In this document: piece after piece, positions 9,445 through 11,522 of the stretch | Position numbering within the stretch: position 1 is the stretch's first letter | Layout: each line of letters begins with the position of its first letter | Assembly (NCBI GenBank): GCA_003504855.1 | Contig: DNZD01000084.1 | Location: 1-11,522, forward strand | Reading direction: 5' to 3' | Length of the DNA: 11,522 bases | DNA from: Cytophagales bacterium | GTDB lineage: Bacteria; Bacteroidota; Bacteroidia; Cytophagales; Cyclobacteriaceae | The notes under the pieces: generated by a model | What the model saw: only the letters and a program-made list of their open reading frames with translations | Told to the model about the DNA's origin: nothing | The model's database searches: none | Translations under genes and position numbers: made by a program

Positions 9445-9459
9445 GTCCGGTCAGGACTC
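9443..9459 (+). promoter_or_regulatory. Hairpin in the tnaA leader, possible attenuator
   Basis: GAGTCC and GGACTC form a perfect 6-bp stem around the loop GGTCA. The 5' arm begins inside the TGA stop of the small reading frame. The sequence after it is T-rich (CCATAATTTCTCATTTTC) but lacks an unbroken T run, so intrinsic termination would be weak. The stem lies about 52 nt before the tnaA ATG. Confidence 0.4.
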
Positions 9460-9511
9460 CCATAATTTCTCATTTTCAACGTATTTCTCTTTACCCGTAA
9501 ATTCATTTCGT

Positions 9512-10885
9512 ATGAAGACGATCATTGAACCATTCCGGATAAAATCCGTCGAACCTATACTTTTTACAACCCCTGAGCAGCGCGATGCCTTGTTGCGCAA
9601 AGCTTATTTCAATCAGTTTCTCCTGCATGCCGATGATGTCTTGATTGACCTGCTTACTGACAGCGGCACCAGTGCCATGAGCAGTGCTCAATGGGCCGGT
9701 ATTATGCTCGGCGATGAATCTTATGCCGGCAGCAACAGTTTTTTTCGGTTTGAAAAAACCATTCAGGATCTCACCGGACTTCCCCTGGTGATCCCCACGC
9801 ACCAGGGCCGGGCTTCTGAAAAAATACTTTTTTCAGTCCTCGGTGGCAAGGGCAAGTACTTTGTGAGTAATACGTTGTTTGACACCACACGGGCGAACAT
9901 TGAATTTACCGGTGCTGAAGGTGTGGACTTTCTTTGTCCGGAGGGAAAAATCCCTTCACACATCGCGCCATTCAAGGGCAATTTGGATGTGGATGCATTT
10001 GAAAAATTTATCCTCGAAAAAGGTGCGCAAAACATTCCGCTGTGCATCATTACCGTGACCAACAACTCCGGTGGCGGGCAACCGGTGAGCATGGCCAATA
10101 TCCGTGCGGTCAGGAAATTATGCGATCAACATCACATTCCGCTGTTCATTGACGCCTGCCGCTTCGCCGAGAACAGCTACTTCATCAAGCTCAGGGAAAA
10201 GGAATTTGCACAAGCTTCCGTGGCAGATATTGCCAAAGAGTTATTTTCCTATGCGGATGGCTGCACCATGAGCGCCAAAAAAGATGCTTTTGCCAATATT
10301 GGTGGATTCATAGCATTGCGCGAAGAGGCTTTAGCCCTGAAGTGCCGAAACCTTCTCATCATCACCGAAGGCTTCCCTACCTATGGCGGCCTCGCAGGTC
10401 GTGACCTCGAAGCGATTGCCATCGGGCTAAAAGAAGTACTCGACGAACACTATCTGCAATACCGTATTCGCTCACAGGAGTACCTGGTTGAAAAACTATC
10501 TGCCGGCGGAGTACCCGTCATGCTGCCGGCCGGTGGCCACGCTGTCTATCTGGATGCGAAGGCATTCCTCCCCCACATCCCGGTCGATCAATACCCGGGT
10601 CAGGCATTGACTGCCGCACTCTATCGGGAAGGTGGCATACGCTCGGCGGAAATCGGCTCATTGATGTTTGGTAAATACGATGCGAATGGAAAACTCATCC
10701 CGGCGATGTTGGAATTGGTACGACTGGCCATCCCCCGTCGGGTTTACACACAAAGTCACATTGATTATGTTGCCGAAGTGATCCTGCAGGTATTTGCCAA
10801 GAGACAATCGGTCAAGGGTATGCGCATCACCTATGAAGCACCTACCCTGAGACACTTTACAGCACGGCTGGAGGAGATAGGTTAA
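9512..10885 (+). CDS. tnaA: Tryptophanase (L-tryptophan indole-lyase)
   Basis: A 457-residue cytosolic PLP enzyme of the beta-eliminating lyase family, producing indole, pyruvate and ammonia from L-tryptophan. The PLP lysine is Lys257 (MSAKKDA), with IDLLTDSGT (45-53), IPTHQGR (94-100), Asp214/Arg217 in the FIDACRF segment and the carboxylate-binding Arg404 in LVRLAIPRR. The specificity positions are tryptophanase-like: Ile381 in SAEIGS, where TPL has Arg, and His448 in LRHFT, equivalent to E. coli His463, where TPL has Phe. The first half (SGTSAMSSAQWAG) is somewhat TPL-like, so activity on tyrosine cannot be excluded. The start at 9512 gives MKTIIEPFRIK, the normal N-terminus. It is divergent from tpl with a shared CRP/FNR-type box, and a small reading frame plus hairpin lie in the leader. 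No gene follows on this strand before the convergent membrane-protein gene 10 bp away. Confidence 0.92.
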   Translation: MKTIIEPFRIKSVEPILFTTPEQRDALLRKAYFNQFLLHADDVLIDLLTDSGTSAMSSAQWAGIMLGDESYAGSNSFFRFEKTIQDLTGLPLVIPTHQGRASEKILFSVLGGKGKYFVSNTLFDTTRANIEFTGAEGVDFLCPEGKIPSHIAPFKGNLDVDAFEKFILEKGAQNIPLCIITVTNNSGGGQPVSMANIRAVRKLCDQHHIPLFIDACRFAENSYFIKLREKEFAQASVADIAKELFSYADGCTMSAKKDAFANIGGFIALREEALALKCRNLLIITEGFPTYGGLAGRDLEAIAIGLKEVLDEHYLQYRIRSQEYLVEKLSAGGVPVMLPAGGHAVYLDAKAFLPHIPVDQYPGQALTAALYREGGIRSAEIGSLMFGKYDANGKLIPAMLELVRLAIPRRVYTQSHIDYVAEVILQVFAKRQSVKGMRITYEAPTLRHFTARLEEIG

Positions 10886-10895
10886 CAATAAGCAC

Positions 10896-11522
10896 TTACT
10901 GTCTTGAAACCTTTCTGGGAACTGAAAGGAATACGATAGTTAAGAAATACAGCAGTATTCCAATGCCCGATACCATTCCGCTCCAATATCGACCGGATGG
11001 GTTTTCGAAGGCATCCATCATAACACGGAATAGCAAGGATCCCTGGGTAATAAAAAGCCAGACATACAGGACAGGGTGATATGGCCTCACCTGAATGCCC
11101 AACACACCTGGCAATATGATGGGACCATGCGCAAAGATCATCGCAAAGGTGTATCCCAGAAAAAACACATGGACTGCCATGTCGTAAGCCAACGCTGTTT
11201 GGGGGGACAACAAAAGCAATGCTCCTTCTATCATCAACCAACCATTGGCGACTACCAGCGCAACCGCCGAAAAGCGCACGAGGCCTTCCTTTCTTAGGCC
11301 AATGCCTATTACATCGTGTCGCAACATCCAGAGTGATACACCAATAGCTGCAGTACCAGAAAGTATGTTGCCTGCTCCGTGAAATGAGAATACCAACCCC
11401 AGTACAAAAAGAGAGAGTAACGCGACCAGTATCCCTTTATGCTGGTTGGTTACCGGTAAGAATTTGGATAACTCCAGGCGCTCGGCGGTAATGGTAAGTA
11501 GCAGAAATGCCATCCACCAGGG
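10896..11522 (-). CDS. Polytopic membrane protein, 3' part, function unknown
   Basis: The frame is open to the right edge (residues PWW precede the first in-window Met at 11513), so the gene starts outside the window; 208 residues are visible. Motifs include WW.AFLLLTITAERLELSKFLP near the edge and HVFFLGYTFAMIFAHGPIILPGVLG, with two histidines spaced along one helix, then YHPVLYVWLF. About six membrane helices follow one another, ending in a basic tail (PRKVSRQ). The His-containing helices could bind haem or a metal. The pattern reminds me of unnamed membrane proteins near NO or nitrite genes, but I cannot assign it to NnrS or any named family. It converges on tnaA with a 10-bp gap. Confidence 0.6.
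   Translation of the reverse strand, partial: PWWMAFLLLTITAERLELSKFLPVTNQHKGILVALLSLFVLGLVFSFHGAGNILSGTAAIGVSLWMLRHDVIGIGLRKEGLVRFSAVALVVANGWLMIEGALLLLSPQTALAYDMAVHVFFLGYTFAMIFAHGPIILPGVLGIQVRPYHPVLYVWLFITQGSLLFRVMMDAFENPSGRYWSGMVSGIGILLYFLTIVFLSVPRKVSRQ

Overview
The window looks like chromosomal DNA of a Bacteroidota bacterium, probably from the Cytophagales-like breadth of the phylum. The evidence is that genes lack strong Shine-Dalgarno sequences, several promoters fit the Bacteroidota -33 TTTG / -7 TAnnTTTG type, and the gene set matches (short class II ribonucleotide reductase, FAS1 lipoprotein, group III truncated globin). Base composition is moderate and even. I see no mobile element, tRNA, rRNA or CRISPR.

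Layout, left to right: the 5' part of ccoN (cbb3 oxidase subunit I) on the minus strand; a minus-strand cluster of FAS1 lipoprotein, group III truncated haemoglobin and ridA; a 254-bp divergent intergenic region; a tightly packed plus-strand operon of nrdJ (adenosylcobalamin-dependent ribonucleotide reductase), an uncharacterised FMN-type TIM-barrel protein of 599 residues, a NorC-like cytochrome c and a divergent NorB-like subunit; a minus-strand tyrosine phenol-lyase whose stop overlaps that of norB; a divergent tryptophanase on the plus strand; and the 3' part of a polytopic membrane protein gene on the minus strand, entering from the right edge.

The theme is life at low oxygen and handling of nitric oxide: a high-affinity oxidase, a ribonucleotide reductase that needs no oxygen, an NO-reductase-type pair, a truncated globin and two PLP lyases that release pyruvate and ammonia from aromatic amino acids. 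Three near-identical CRP/FNR-family inverted repeats tie this together: TGACTTTAGTCA before ccoN, TGATAAAAATCA before nrdJ and TGACTTTTGTCA between the two lyases. From the box centre to the first base of a TAnnTTTG-like -7 element the distance is 29.5 bp for nrdJ, tnaA and tpl. It is 51.5 bp (about two helical turns more) for ccoN. This fits class II and class I activation respectively.

The most unusual items are the NorB-like protein, which by eye lacks one FeB histidine, the FeB glutamate and one haem b histidine; the TIM-barrel protein with a cysteine-rich tail placed between RNR and NOR; the symmetric lyase promoter with one shared box; and a 12-codon Trp/Pro minigene overlapping a hairpin in front of tnaA. 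All alignments were made by eye and from memory of the families; no search was run.
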